A stretch of DNA of 58,807 bases from Tissierella_A sp964489715 (GTDB taxonomy: Bacteria > Bacillota > Clostridia > Tissierellales > Tissierellaceae): NCBI GenBank assembly GCA_964489715.1, contig CAZBAK010000007.1, positions 1 to 58,807 of the forward strand. Reading direction: 5' to 3'. This document shows positions 26,421 to 35,222 of this stretch, one piece after another. A model generated the notes under the pieces. The model was not told the origin of the DNA and searched no databases. It was given only the letters and a program-made list of their open reading frames with translations. The translations under genes and the position numbers were made by a program. The stretch's first letter is position 1; each line of letters opens with the position of its first letter.

Positions 26421-27698
26421 CTAGTCTATAATTTTTCCTTCCTTATATTTATAAGGTTTTAAAAGTATTTCATCATAGTTAGATACTGTAGCTAGTTCTT
26501 CTTTATCATCTCCTATACTTATAAGTCCATTGATTCCTTTATCAATATAAATATAGTCATTTTTACTAGCAATAATTTTTATTGGTTTAAACTTTACTAT
26601 TCCACTAAAATCTTTTATATAAACTCCCTTTTGTCCATCCTTTTCCAGGATAACATTTTCAGGGATTTTAAAAGCTTCTATTTCTTCTTCAACTAACTTT
26701 ACTTTAGTAAACCTATCATTATAAAATTCATGTAAATATTTATTAAACTTTATAATTAAAACTGATTTATTAGAACTGTTATTTATTGATACTATCTTTC
26801 CAGTGAGCTTTATAAATTCATCCTTAAAAGGATAATTTATATCTAAACTATCTCCTATATCATGTTTAGAAACTAACTTTCTATCGTCAATTGCAATTCC
26901 AAGATACCATTCAAAATTATCTATAATTTTAAATCCAATAAATTCACTGTTCTTATTTTCTATTTTATCTTTATCATTATTTACTATCTTTTCATAAGTA
27001 TAATTTTCCAAGTTTTTAGCTTTATATATATTTTCATATCCATCTATTTCATAGGATAAGATCCCCGAATCTGTGCTAATATAAGAGCTATCTGTCTGAT
27101 TAATATCTTTTACAAGTTCCTCTTCTTTTTCTTTTAAATTTTCAATGCTCTGGCCTAAAAGACCATCTTGTGGCATTAGCTCATAGATCTTATTATTTAT
27201 TTCAATAATATCATTTTTTAATCTTCCTATAACTTTATAATCTTTATAGGCTATACTCTCTTGCAATTCTTCTGTTTTATTTTTAAATTCATCCTGTAAA
27301 ATGTTTTTATTGTTTATAAACACCTTATCTTTTTCTGATTTTTCTAAAGTATTAATAGCTGACTCTACTTCTCTTAACTCATCTTTTAGCATATTTAAAT
27401 CATTTAATATTGTTGAATTACCTACTTTTGTGCCAATAGGTATTCTTTTTCCCTCTAGTTCTTTCTTATTAATATCTTTAGTATCCTTTAGCTGAAATAG
27501 ATTTTCATTTTTTATAAGAACAGAAGCTAATTCTATTTCTTTTAAATAGATATCTTCTATAGGCAAAGTTGTTTTTGCATTTTGAGTAAATAAAGATGAA
27601 AGTATGATCAAAACTAATATGCTGCCAATGATAATTATAAATACTCTATACCTTTTTTCTCTCTTTTGTCTGTTTGCTTTTCTCTGTTCATAAGACAA
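26421..27698 (-). CDS. HlyD-like single-pass membrane protein in the divisome block
   Basis: 425 residues: a basic N-terminus, a transmembrane segment (VFIIIIGSILVLIILSSLF, about 19-37), then an external portion with a lipoyl/barrel-sandwich-like strand start, coiled coil (about 100-210) and a C-terminal beta-rich region (about 250-425). This layout resembles HlyD/RND periplasmic-adaptor folds; similar proteins sit upstream of yggS-sepF in Clostridia. No ABC or RND partner is encoded here, so transport is unproven. It may act as an envelope scaffold in division. Confidence 0.7.
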   Translation of the reverse strand: MSYEQRKANRQKREKRYRVFIIIIGSILVLIILSSLFTQNAKTTLPIEDIYLKEIELASVLIKNENLFQLKDTKDINKKELEGKRIPIGTKVGNSTILNDLNMLKDELREVESAINTLEKSEKDKVFINNKNILQDEFKNKTEELQESIAYKDYKVIGRLKNDIIEINNKIYELMPQDGLLGQSIENLKEKEEELVKDINQTDSSYISTDSGILSYEIDGYENIYKAKNLENYTYEKIVNNDKDKIENKNSEFIGFKIIDNFEWYLGIAIDDRKLVSKHDIGDSLDINYPFKDEFIKLTGKIVSINNSSNKSVLIIKFNKYLHEFYNDRFTKVKLVEEEIEAFKIPENVILEKDGQKGVYIKDFSGIVKFKPIKIIASKNDYIYIDKGINGLISIGDDKEELATVSNYDEILLKPYKYKEGKIID

Positions 27699-27710
27699 TC
27701 TTGTCCACCT

Positions 27711-28088
27711 CTAATAATTAAGAAATTTACCATATTTACTTATTATTTTAAATTTTGAGATATCATCAATTACTAGTTTTTTTACTTCATTGTCAAAGGT
27801 AATTATATGAATAGCTCTATTTTTAATATTACCACCTATTAAAGTTCCATTTAATTTTTCTTTTGATAATGTAGTAACTTTAACCTCATCTCCTGATTTT
27901 ACTCTTTTCCCTTTTAATATAAATTCATTTACATCTACATCTTTTAAATCGTCTTTAGTTAAATGTTTATTATCAATAACTATAATGTTTTTTTTCATGT
28001 ATAATTTTTCTTTTAAAATTACTAAACAATATCCATAAATACTTATAAAAAATATTAAAAGGATTATAGCCTGTATAAAATCTAACAA
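27711..28088 (-). CDS. Small single-pass membrane protein of unknown function
   Basis: 125 residues: one N-terminal transmembrane segment (AIILLIFFISIYGYCLVIL, about 7-25), a basic stretch (KEKLYMKK), then a soluble beta-rich domain that includes RVKSGDEVKVTT. I do not recognise the family. The start is TTG at 28088, seven bases after AGGAGG. It is the first gene of the operon that runs on into the HlyD-like protein, yggS and sepF, with a good promoter upstream, so a cell-envelope or division role is a reasonable guess. Confidence 0.75.
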   Translation of the reverse strand: MLDFIQAIILLIFFISIYGYCLVILKEKLYMKKNIIVIDNKHLTKDDLKDVDVNEFILKGKRVKSGDEVKVTTLSKEKLNGTLIGGNIKNRAIHIITFDNEVKKLVIDDISKFKIISKYGKFLNY

Positions 28089-28122
28089 GTTTTTTCCTCC
28101 TAAATTATTTTACTTATCTATC

Positions 28123-28151
28123 ATTATAACACATATTTTTTTTAATTTAAA
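28123..28151 (-). promoter_or_regulatory. Promoter of the sepF/divIVA operon
   Basis: Minus-strand TTTAAA (28146-28151), 17-base spacer, perfect TATAAT (28123-28128), followed by AGGAGG and a TTG start. It drives the membrane protein gene at 27711 and probably the whole block to divIVA. Confidence 0.75.
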
Positions 28152-28238
28152 CTATTTTGCTTACTTGTTCTTTTAACTATTAAATAAGTAATATCATTTA
28201 TGATAAGATTTATTATGATATTTTATTTTAAAAGAAAA

Positions 28239-28283
28239 ATGGTATCTATTTTTTAGTATTTTAATCTTTTCCTAGATACCATT
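28239..28283 (-). terminator. Terminator of gpsA
   Basis: Eleven-pair perfect stem AATGGTATCTA/TAGATACCATT with a 23-base loop, followed on the minus strand by TTTTCTTTTAAAA. It begins ten bases after the gpsA stop codon. Confidence 0.8.
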
Positions 28284-28292
28284 ATATTTGAT

Positions 28293-29303
28293 TTAAAATA
28301 TTATATTTTCCATTTCATGTTTTTTGTCTCTCTCCATTAGATTTGGAACTGAGTTTTTAACATCTTCATTTTCATATAAAACTTTATATATTTCTTTAGT
28401 TATTGGAAGATCAATATTGTATCTTTCTGCTAACTTATAAACTGATTTAGTGGTTTTAATCCCTTCTACAACCATTCCAATTTCTTCTATGGCTTCTTCC
28501 CTAGACTTTCCCTGGCCTATTAAAATTCCAGCCCTTCTATTTCTACTATGCATACTAGTACAAGTAACTATTAAGTCACCTATTCCCGATAAACCCCAGA
28601 AAGTACTTAAATCTGCTCCCATCTCTTTTCCCAGTCTTGCCATTTCAGTGATGCCCCTTGTCATAAGTGCGGCTTTTGTATTGTCTCCATAAGCTAAACC
28701 ATCTGATATTCCTGCTCCTAATGCTATAATATTTTTCAAAGCTCCTCCAAGTTCAACACCTATAAGATCTTTGTTTGTATATATCCTAAATTTAGATGTC
28801 ATAAAGACATCTTGAACATACTCAGCCGCCTTAATGTCATCTGACGCTGAAACAACTGTAGTAGGAAGATTTAGAGCCACTTCCTCTGCATGGGAAGGCC
28901 CGGATAGACAGACAAACTTATTTTCAGGTAGTATTTCCTTGACAATTTCTGAAATCCTATCTAATGTTCCATTTTCAATTCCTTTTGCTAGATTTACAAT
29001 TATTTGATCTTTTTTAATATATTTTTTAATCCTTGTTAAAACTTCTCTTACTCCATGAGTTGGAATAGCTAACATTATTATATCTTTTCCAAGTACAGTT
29101 TTTTCAAGATCACTAGATATGTTTAAATTTTCTGGTAAAACTATACCTGCCAAATATTTACTGTTTTTTCTATCAATAGTCATTTCTTTTTCTTGAGCTT
29201 CATTTCTAACCCATAGATCTACATATTTATTTTTATTGCTAAGAAGTATACTAAGAGCACTCCCCCAGCTTCCTCCTCCCAAAACTCCAATCTTTTCAGT
29301 CAT
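28293..29303 (-). CDS. gpsA: NAD(P)-dependent glycerol-3-phosphate dehydrogenase
   Basis: Makes sn-glycerol 3-phosphate from dihydroxyacetone phosphate for phospholipid synthesis. The 336 residues carry the Rossmann loop LGGGSWGSAL (about 8-17), KGIENGTL (about 106-113), LSGPSHAEEV (about 134-143), the catalytic Lys in ELGGALKNIIALGAG (about 185-199) and GLSGIGDLIVTC (about 239-250). It directly adjoins plsY, the next enzyme in the pathway, with no intervening bases. Confidence 0.97.
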   Translation of the reverse strand: MTEKIGVLGGGSWGSALSILLSNKNKYVDLWVRNEAQEKEMTIDRKNSKYLAGIVLPENLNISSDLEKTVLGKDIIMLAIPTHGVREVLTRIKKYIKKDQIIVNLAKGIENGTLDRISEIVKEILPENKFVCLSGPSHAEEVALNLPTTVVSASDDIKAAEYVQDVFMTSKFRIYTNKDLIGVELGGALKNIIALGAGISDGLAYGDNTKAALMTRGITEMARLGKEMGADLSTFWGLSGIGDLIVTCTSMHSRNRRAGILIGQGKSREEAIEEIGMVVEGIKTTKSVYKLAERYNIDLPITKEIYKVLYENEDVKNSVPNLMERDKKHEMENIIF

Positions 29304-29900
29304 TTAATCACCTCCAATTTTTACTTTATTTTCAGTTCCCTGTAATAATCTTTTAATATTTTCTCTATGTCTTATAATTCCAAAACCAGCAAATATTAAT
29401 CCTATTAAAAAATATTCAATTTTAAATGTTTTCTCAAATATTGCATAGCTTATGGGAGCTAGAGATAAAAAGGATATGGAGCCTAATGAAACATATTTAC
29501 TTATGGCAATAATTATAATAGTTATAAGTATTGGTATTATGATTATTTTTCCATACAATATAATTAAAACTCCTATAGTTGTGGCAACACCTTTTCCACC
29601 TTTAAAGCCAATAAAAACTGGCCAATTGTGTCCTACCACTACAAAAACTCCTGCTATTAATCCACCAAGATCAGCAGAAATATTTTTTCCAATATAAACA
29701 GCTACTACACCTTTAAAAACATCAAATAAAAATGTAACTATACCCCATTTAAAACCCATTACTCTCAGTGCATTTGTGGATCCTACATTTCCACTACCAA
29801 ATTTTCTAATATCTATGTTTTTAAATACTTTACCTAACATGTATGCAGACGAGAAACACCCAATAAGATAAGCTATTAAAGCCGTAATAAATAATTTCAT
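29304..29900 (-). CDS. plsY: Acyl-phosphate:glycerol-3-phosphate acyltransferase
   Basis: Integral membrane enzyme that acylates glycerol 3-phosphate, the product of the adjoining gpsA. The 198 residues have about five hydrophobic helices and the family motifs FGSGNVGSTNALR (about 35-47) and GHNWPVFIGFKGGKGVAT (about 89-106). Downstream of der by two bases; the der-plsY-gpsA order is common in Firmicutes. Confidence 0.97.
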   Translation of the reverse strand: MKLFITALIAYLIGCFSSAYMLGKVFKNIDIRKFGSGNVGSTNALRVMGFKWGIVTFLFDVFKGVVAVYIGKNISADLGGLIAGVFVVVGHNWPVFIGFKGGKGVATTIGVLIILYGKIIIIPILITIIIIAISKYVSLGSISFLSLAPISYAIFEKTFKIEYFLIGLIFAGFGIIRHRENIKRLLQGTENKVKIGGD

Positions 29901-29902
29901 AT

Positions 29903-31219
29903 CTATCTACCTTTTTGTCTAAATTCTAACTTTATGGGAGTTCCTGAAAACCCAAAGTGTGATCGAATTTGGTTTTCCAAATATCTTTCATAAGAAAAAT
30001 GCATCAATTCCTTATCATTTATGAATATTACAAATGTTGGTGGCCTAACTGAAGTCTGTGTTCCGTAATAAATCTTACATCTTCTGCCCTTTTCTGATGG
30101 TGGCTGATTCATAAGAACAGCTTGATTTATTATATCATTTAATACACCAGTACTTATACGAAGGTTATAATTGTTGTTTACTAAATTTAATAAATCCATA
30201 AGCTTTGGAACTCTTTGCCCTGTAAGTGCAGATATAAAGACTATAGGAGCATATAGCATGAAGCTTAAAGTTTCCCTTATATTTTTTTCAAACTCTCTAT
30301 ATGTTAGATTTTCCTTTTCTACTAGATCCCATTTGTTTACTGCAATTATCATAGCCTTTCCATTATCATGAGCATACCCTGCTATCTTTGTATCTTGCTC
30401 TGTAATCCCCTCTAAGGCATCTATAACAAGTATACATACATCGGATCTATCTACTGCTGTCAAAGTTCTAATAACAGAATATCTTTCAACATTCTCATCA
30501 ATACTTCTTTTTCGCCTTAAGCCTGCAGTATCTATAAATATATATTTATTATCATTATATTGAAAATGACTATCTATAGCATCTCTAGTTGTTCCTGCAA
30601 TATCTGTAACTATTACCCTTTCTTCTCCTAAAATATTATTTATTAGAGAAGATTTCCCTACATTTGGCTTTCCAATAAGAGTAACCTTAATTGTATCATC
30701 TTCGTCTGAATCTATTTTTTCACTTGGAAAATGTTCAACTATTTCATCTAATAGATCTCCTATACCTAAACCTTGCTCACTTGAAATTATCATAGGCTCT
30801 CCAAATCCTAGTTCATAAAAATCATATACATCTGTCTCTCTATTGGGATTATCTATTTTATTTGCAGCCAATATAACATCATTTCCTGAACGTCTAAGAA
30901 TAGATGCAATTTCTCTATCTGTACTTGTGAGTCCTTCTGAACCATCTGTAACAAACAATATTACATCTGCTGTTTCAATAGCAATTTGAGCTTGCTTTTT
31001 TATATTGCTCATCATAGTGTCTTCCTTTTCTGGTTCAAGTCCTCCAGTATCTATTACAGTAAAGTAATTCCCCAGCCACTCTCCCTCAGCGTATATTCTA
31101 TCACGAGTTACACCTGGTTCATCTTCAGTTATTGCAATTTTCTTTCCTACTATTCGATTAAACAAGGTTGATTTACCAACATTTGGTCTACCCACTATAC
31201 ATAATATACCTTTTTTCAT
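29903..31219 (-). CDS. der: Ribosome-associated GTPase Der (EngA)
   Basis: Tandem GTPase needed for 50S subunit assembly. The 438 residues contain two G domains: GRPNVGKSTLFN (about 9-20), DTGGLEP and NKID, then GKPNVGKSSLIN (about 183-194), DTAGLRRK and NKWDL, followed by the KH-like domain (ISTGVLNDII to the C-terminus). The start overlaps the end of the DUF512 gene by four bases. Confidence 0.97.
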   Translation of the reverse strand: MKKGILCIVGRPNVGKSTLFNRIVGKKIAITEDEPGVTRDRIYAEGEWLGNYFTVIDTGGLEPEKEDTMMSNIKKQAQIAIETADVILFVTDGSEGLTSTDREIASILRRSGNDVILAANKIDNPNRETDVYDFYELGFGEPMIISSEQGLGIGDLLDEIVEHFPSEKIDSDEDDTIKVTLIGKPNVGKSSLINNILGEERVIVTDIAGTTRDAIDSHFQYNDNKYIFIDTAGLRRKRSIDENVERYSVIRTLTAVDRSDVCILVIDALEGITEQDTKIAGYAHDNGKAMIIAVNKWDLVEKENLTYREFEKNIRETLSFMLYAPIVFISALTGQRVPKLMDLLNLVNNNYNLRISTGVLNDIINQAVLMNQPPSEKGRRCKIYYGTQTSVRPPTFVIFINDKELMHFSYERYLENQIRSHFGFSGTPIKLEFRQKGR

Positions 31220-32550
31220 CTCTTCACCTCTCCCCTAAAAATATCTATAAACTCTTTTCCAGATACATCTGATACTATAACTGGAACTTTTAGTTCTCTT
31301 TCTAATTCTTCTACTGTAATATTATCTAAAAATATATTTTCACAGGCTTTCATCATAGATTTTGGAATTATAAGCTTATCTGTATCTAATCCTTTTAAAC
31401 TTTCTAACAAGTCAATTCCTGTTATAAGACCAGAAACTGTAATTTTTTCTCCAAAAAAATTATTAATAATAGGAACAACTTTTATTTTCAAGTTTTCAAA
31501 TTTTTCTTCTACCATTCTAGCTATATTTTCCATAAAACTAAAAGCAAGGGTACCTGTTGCTATTGTATAGGTCTTATTAAGACTATAGTTGTTAGAGATA
31601 GTTTTTAACTCCTCTTCTATTTCATGCTGAAAGGATTTCATAAGTCCTACCCCATTTTCATATTGTGGAAAGCCTTCATATTCCTCATAACTAGGCAATT
31701 CTTTCTTAGCAAGAGCAAAAAACTCATCTGAAGGAAATACAAATCTAGTTCCCAATTCATTTAAAAACTTATTTTGTATTTGTTCAAAAAACTTTAATAA
31801 CTTAGATGACATTTCAGAGTCAAAAGCTTGAACTTTTTCTAGATTTTCTCTATATTTTGTTATTCCTATAGGTACTACAGCTACAGATTGCACCGAAGGA
31901 TATAATTTAGAAAGATCTAGCAAGGTTCTATTTAGTTCCTCTCCATCATTTACATTTGGAACTAAAACTATTTGACAATTGATTTCTAAATTTGCCTTGT
32001 GAAATTTTTTTAAAATAGAATACACTTTTCCCGCATTTTTGTTTTTTAACATTTTTATTCTTAATTCTGGATTGGTAGTATGAACTGATACATTTATAGG
32101 GCTAAGTTTATATTTTATTATTCTATCTACTTCATCTTCTGTCATATTGGTCAAGGTAATAAAGTTACCTTGCAAAAATGAAAGTCTAGAATCATCGTCT
32201 TTAAAATACAGCGTTTCTCTCATATCTGGTGGAAGTTGATCTATAAAGCAAAATATACATTTATTTTTACAAGTCTTAGCCTTATCTATAAGAGAATTTG
32301 TAAATATAATACCTAGATCTTCATCAAAATCTTTTTCTATTTCATATTCCCATACTTCTTCATCCTTTTGAATTTGTAATAAAACAAATTCATCAGAAAC
32401 AAGATATTTATAATCAATAATATCTTTTACTTTTCCTCCATTTATAGTTAGTATAATATCTCCTTTTTCTAGACCAATCTCATCTGCTATACTCCCTGCT
32501 ATTACTTCTTCTATAATATTTTTTGTTTCATTTATATTGTTAAGCTCCAT
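31216..32550 (-). CDS. DUF512 family PDZ/iron-sulfur protein
   Basis: 444 residues: an N-terminal PDZ-like domain (IADEIGLEKGDIILTINGG, about 17-35) followed by CKNKCIFCFIDQLPPDMRET (CxxxCxxC, about 92-111), a radical-SAM-like arrangement, then the DUF512 region with FVFPSDEFFALAKKELP (about 270-286) and the C-terminal GKEFIDIFRG. The family sits next to der in many Clostridia; the reaction is unknown to me. Its four-base overlap with der indicates translational coupling. Confidence 0.88.
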   Translation of the reverse strand: MELNNINETKNIIEEVIAGSIADEIGLEKGDIILTINGGKVKDIIDYKYLVSDEFVLLQIQKDEEVWEYEIEKDFDEDLGIIFTNSLIDKAKTCKNKCIFCFIDQLPPDMRETLYFKDDDSRLSFLQGNFITLTNMTEDEVDRIIKYKLSPINVSVHTTNPELRIKMLKNKNAGKVYSILKKFHKANLEINCQIVLVPNVNDGEELNRTLLDLSKLYPSVQSVAVVPIGITKYRENLEKVQAFDSEMSSKLLKFFEQIQNKFLNELGTRFVFPSDEFFALAKKELPSYEEYEGFPQYENGVGLMKSFQHEIEEELKTISNNYSLNKTYTIATGTLAFSFMENIARMVEEKFENLKIKVVPIINNFFGEKITVSGLITGIDLLESLKGLDTDKLIIPKSMMKACENIFLDNITVEELERELKVPVIVSDVSGKEFIDIFRGEVKR

Positions 32551-32591
32551 TTATTTCTCCTTAATTTTTACAATTCAAGCCAAAATACTGT

Positions 32592-32613
32592 GCCTACAGA
32601 CTATGCTGTAGGC
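32592..32613 (-). terminator. Hairpin after glyA
   Basis: Eight-pair stem GCCTACAG/CTGTAGGC (32592-32599 with 32606-32613) with a six-base loop, nine bases after the glyA stop. The following T tract is broken, so the terminator may be leaky. Confidence 0.7.
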
Positions 32614-32621
32614 AATTTTAA

Positions 32622-33851
32622 TTAATATAATGGAAATTTATCACAAAGTGTATTTACTCTTTTTAATATATCTTCTCTAGAATTTTCTTCATTTAAAGCT
32701 AAATTTATTATTTCAGCAATTTCTCTCATTTCTTCTTCTTTCATTCCACGAGTTGTAACTGCAGGTGTTCCTATTCTTATTCCACTTGTTACAAAAGGAC
32801 TTTCTGGATCATAAGGAATAGTATTTTTATTTGTTGCTACCCTTACTTCCTCAAGCAATGCTTCTGCCTTTTTACCAGTTAAACCTTTATCTCTCACATC
32901 CAATAGCATAAGATGATTATCAGTTCCTCCTGTAACTACTCTAATACCCTTTTCTTCAAGAGATTCTGCTAGTACCTTAGCATTTTTAATAACTTGTTCT
33001 TGGTATTTTTTAAATCCATCTTCTAAGGCTTCACCAAAGGCTACACCTTTAGCAGCTATAACATGCATCAAAGGACCTCCTTGAATACCCGGGAAGATTG
33101 CCTTATCTATTTTTTTAGCATGTTCTGCTTTACATAGAATCGCCCCGCCCCTAGGTCCTCTAAGAGTTTTATGTGTAGTAGTAGTAACAAAATCAGCATA
33201 AGGTACTGGATTTGGATGAAGACCTACTGCAATAAGACCTGCTATATGAGCCATATCTACTAATAGGTAAGCTCCTACTTCCTTAGCTATTTCACCAAAC
33301 TTTTCAAAATCTATAGTTCTTGCATAAGCACTAGTTCCAGCTACTATCATTTTTGGTTTTTCTTTTAAAGCTATTTTTCTTACTTCTTCATAATCTATTA
33401 ACTCAGTTTCCTTATCTACTCCATAATCTACGAAGTTATAATATACACCTGATATATTTACTGGACTACCATGAGTTAAATCCCCTCCATGAGAGAGATT
33501 CATTCCAAGAACCTTATCACCTGGCTTTAAAACTGAAAAATATACAGCTAGATTGGCATTGGAACCAGAATGAGGTTGTACATTGGCATGATCTGCTTCA
33601 AATAGTTTTTTCATTCTATCAATGGCTAGATTTTCAACCTTATCTACAACTTCACATCCACCATAGTATCTTTTGCCTGGATATCCTTCAGCATACTTAT
33701 TTGTAAGTTGACTACCCATAGCTTCCATTACTGCTTTTGATACATAATTTTCAGATGCTATTAGTTCAAGATGATCTACCTGTCTCTGATTTTCCTCACT
33801 AATTAAATCCATCATTTTTGAATCTTTTCCTTTAAAATTTTTAAAATCCAT
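32622..33851 (-). CDS. glyA: Serine hydroxymethyltransferase
   Basis: PLP enzyme that interconverts serine and glycine and loads one-carbon units on tetrahydrofolate. The 409 residues contain LELIASENYVSKAV (about 28-41), the folate-binding region near YAEGYPGKRYYGG (about 54-66), and the PLP lysine in TTTTHKTLRGPRGG (about 220-233). Its ribosome site is GGGGG before the ATG. It is divergent from the threonine/serine exporter genes, which fits a shared link to serine metabolism. Confidence 0.97.
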   Translation of the reverse strand: MDFKNFKGKDSKMMDLISEENQRQVDHLELIASENYVSKAVMEAMGSQLTNKYAEGYPGKRYYGGCEVVDKVENLAIDRMKKLFEADHANVQPHSGSNANLAVYFSVLKPGDKVLGMNLSHGGDLTHGSPVNISGVYYNFVDYGVDKETELIDYEEVRKIALKEKPKMIVAGTSAYARTIDFEKFGEIAKEVGAYLLVDMAHIAGLIAVGLHPNPVPYADFVTTTTHKTLRGPRGGAILCKAEHAKKIDKAIFPGIQGGPLMHVIAAKGVAFGEALEDGFKKYQEQVIKNAKVLAESLEEKGIRVVTGGTDNHLMLLDVRDKGLTGKKAEALLEEVRVATNKNTIPYDPESPFVTSGIRIGTPAVTTRGMKEEEMREIAEIINLALNEENSREDILKRVNTLCDKFPLY

Positions 33852-33995
33852 AGATATTCCCCCTATTATAAAGTTCTGTTACTAAGTGATTCTTGATTAT
33901 TTCTTTAAAATGCTATAACATATCTCTATAGTATTTAGTATATTATACCCATATTATAACATAAATACAAACAATAAAAAATATTGAGGTGAGAT

Positions 33996-34784
33996 ATGAA
34001 CCATTATGCCATAGATAATAAAAAAGAAGTACAGGAATTAATTACTCTAGCTATGTTTGCAGGTAAAACAATGTTAAGTAACGGGGCCGAAACCTACAGA
34101 GTAGAAGATACTATGAATAGAATATGTAGTTCTAAAGAAAACATAAGAGAAGTTGATGCCTTTGTAACACAAACTGGTATTTTTTTAACTTTAAAATATA
34201 AGGATGAAGTTTTTACTTTTTTAAAAAGAGTAAAAAACCTTGAAATAAATTTAAATAAGGTGAATTTAATAAATGATTTTTCAAGACAATATGTAAATCA
34301 AAATATATCTCTATCACAAGCTATGGAAATATTAAAAGATATAGATAATAGTCCTGACTATCCTAAATATTTAAAAATATTTGGTGGGAGTTATGTCTCA
34401 GGTTTTTTTAGCCTAATGTTTGGTGGAACATCTCATGATTTTTTTGCAGGTTTTATTGCAAGTTTATTATCTTTAATCATATTAGATAGATTGTCTAAAT
34501 TTAAACTTACTTTTTTTATAGAGAAATTTATAGGAGCCTTTCTTACATCTTTATTCGCAGTTTTTACAATAAAACTAGGACTTGGTAAAAATTTAGATGA
34601 AATAATTATAGGCTCCATTATGTATTTAGTTCCTGGAGTATCTATAACTAACTCTATAAGGGATACCATATCTGGCGATTCTCTTTCAGGCTTATCCAAG
34701 GGAATAGAAGCTATTCTTTCAGCACTTGCAATAGCCTTTGGAGTTGGTGTTGTTCTTAATTTAAAAGCTAAGGGGTTGATTTAA
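33996..34784 (+). CDS. Threonine/serine exporter, ThrE N-terminal-type subunit
   Basis: 262 residues of the ThrE/DUF1212 family. The soluble N-terminal part contains SNGAETYRVEDTMNRIC (about 28-44) and FVTQTGIFLTL (about 57-67); the C-terminal half has about five hydrophobic helices. In this split type the other half is the next gene. GAGGTGAG precedes the ATG. An amino acid export role is from family knowledge. Confidence 0.88.
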   Translation: MNHYAIDNKKEVQELITLAMFAGKTMLSNGAETYRVEDTMNRICSSKENIREVDAFVTQTGIFLTLKYKDEVFTFLKRVKNLEINLNKVNLINDFSRQYVNQNISLSQAMEILKDIDNSPDYPKYLKIFGGSYVSGFFSLMFGGTSHDFFAGFIASLLSLIILDRLSKFKLTFFIEKFIGAFLTSLFAVFTIKLGLGKNLDEIIIGSIMYLVPGVSITNSIRDTISGDSLSGLSKGIEAILSALAIAFGVGVVLNLKAKGLI

Positions 34785-35222
34785 GTGGCTATAATTTTAC
34801 AATTTATTTATTCATTTTTTGCTACAACAGGCTTTGCCATATTCTTTGGTGCACCTAAAAATTCAATAGTAGCTTCTGGGATTTCTGGTGGTCTTTCTTG
34901 GTCTCTATACTATATTACTTTTTTAGGATTGAACAACAAAATATTATCAACTTTTTTAGGCGCCTTCCTAGTAGGATCTTTTGGAGAGATTTTAGCAATA
35001 AGATATAAAAAACCAGCAACAGTATTTATAACCCCTGGAATAGTATCCTTGGTTCCTGGTGCTGGAATGTATTATACTATGAGTTTTTTAGTAAGTGGAG
35101 ATTTTAATAAAGCCATATCTAAAGGCACTGAAACCTTTTTTCTTGCTGCGGCTATTGCTATAGGTATAATAGTTTCTACTAATTTTTCAAAACCTATTAA
35201 GAGAATAAAAAAGGAAAATTAA
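34785..35222 (+). CDS. Threonine/serine exporter, ThrE C-terminal-type subunit
   Basis: 145-residue membrane protein (DUF3815/ThrE_2) with about four hydrophobic helices and the TPGIVSLVPGAGMYYTM signature (about 83-99). It starts at GTG directly after the stop of the first exporter gene, so translation is coupled. Its stop codon overlaps the stop codon of the convergent RseC-type gene by two or three bases (35219-35222), and there is no terminator in between. Confidence 0.88.
   Translation: MAIILQFIYSFFATTGFAIFFGAPKNSIVASGISGGLSWSLYYITFLGLNNKILSTFLGAFLVGSFGEILAIRYKKPATVFITPGIVSLVPGAGMYYTMSFLVSGDFNKAISKGTETFFLAAAIAIGIIVSTNFSKPIKRIKKEN

Noticed and set aside
26421..27698. An RND or ABC efflux adaptor with a transport role
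   Set aside because: No pump gene is nearby, and the neighbours are division genes; only the fold resemblance is kept.
33852..33995. A glycine or folate riboswitch before glyA
   Set aside because: The region is only 144 bases, shared by two divergent promoters, very A/T-rich and without conserved riboswitch elements that I can recognise.
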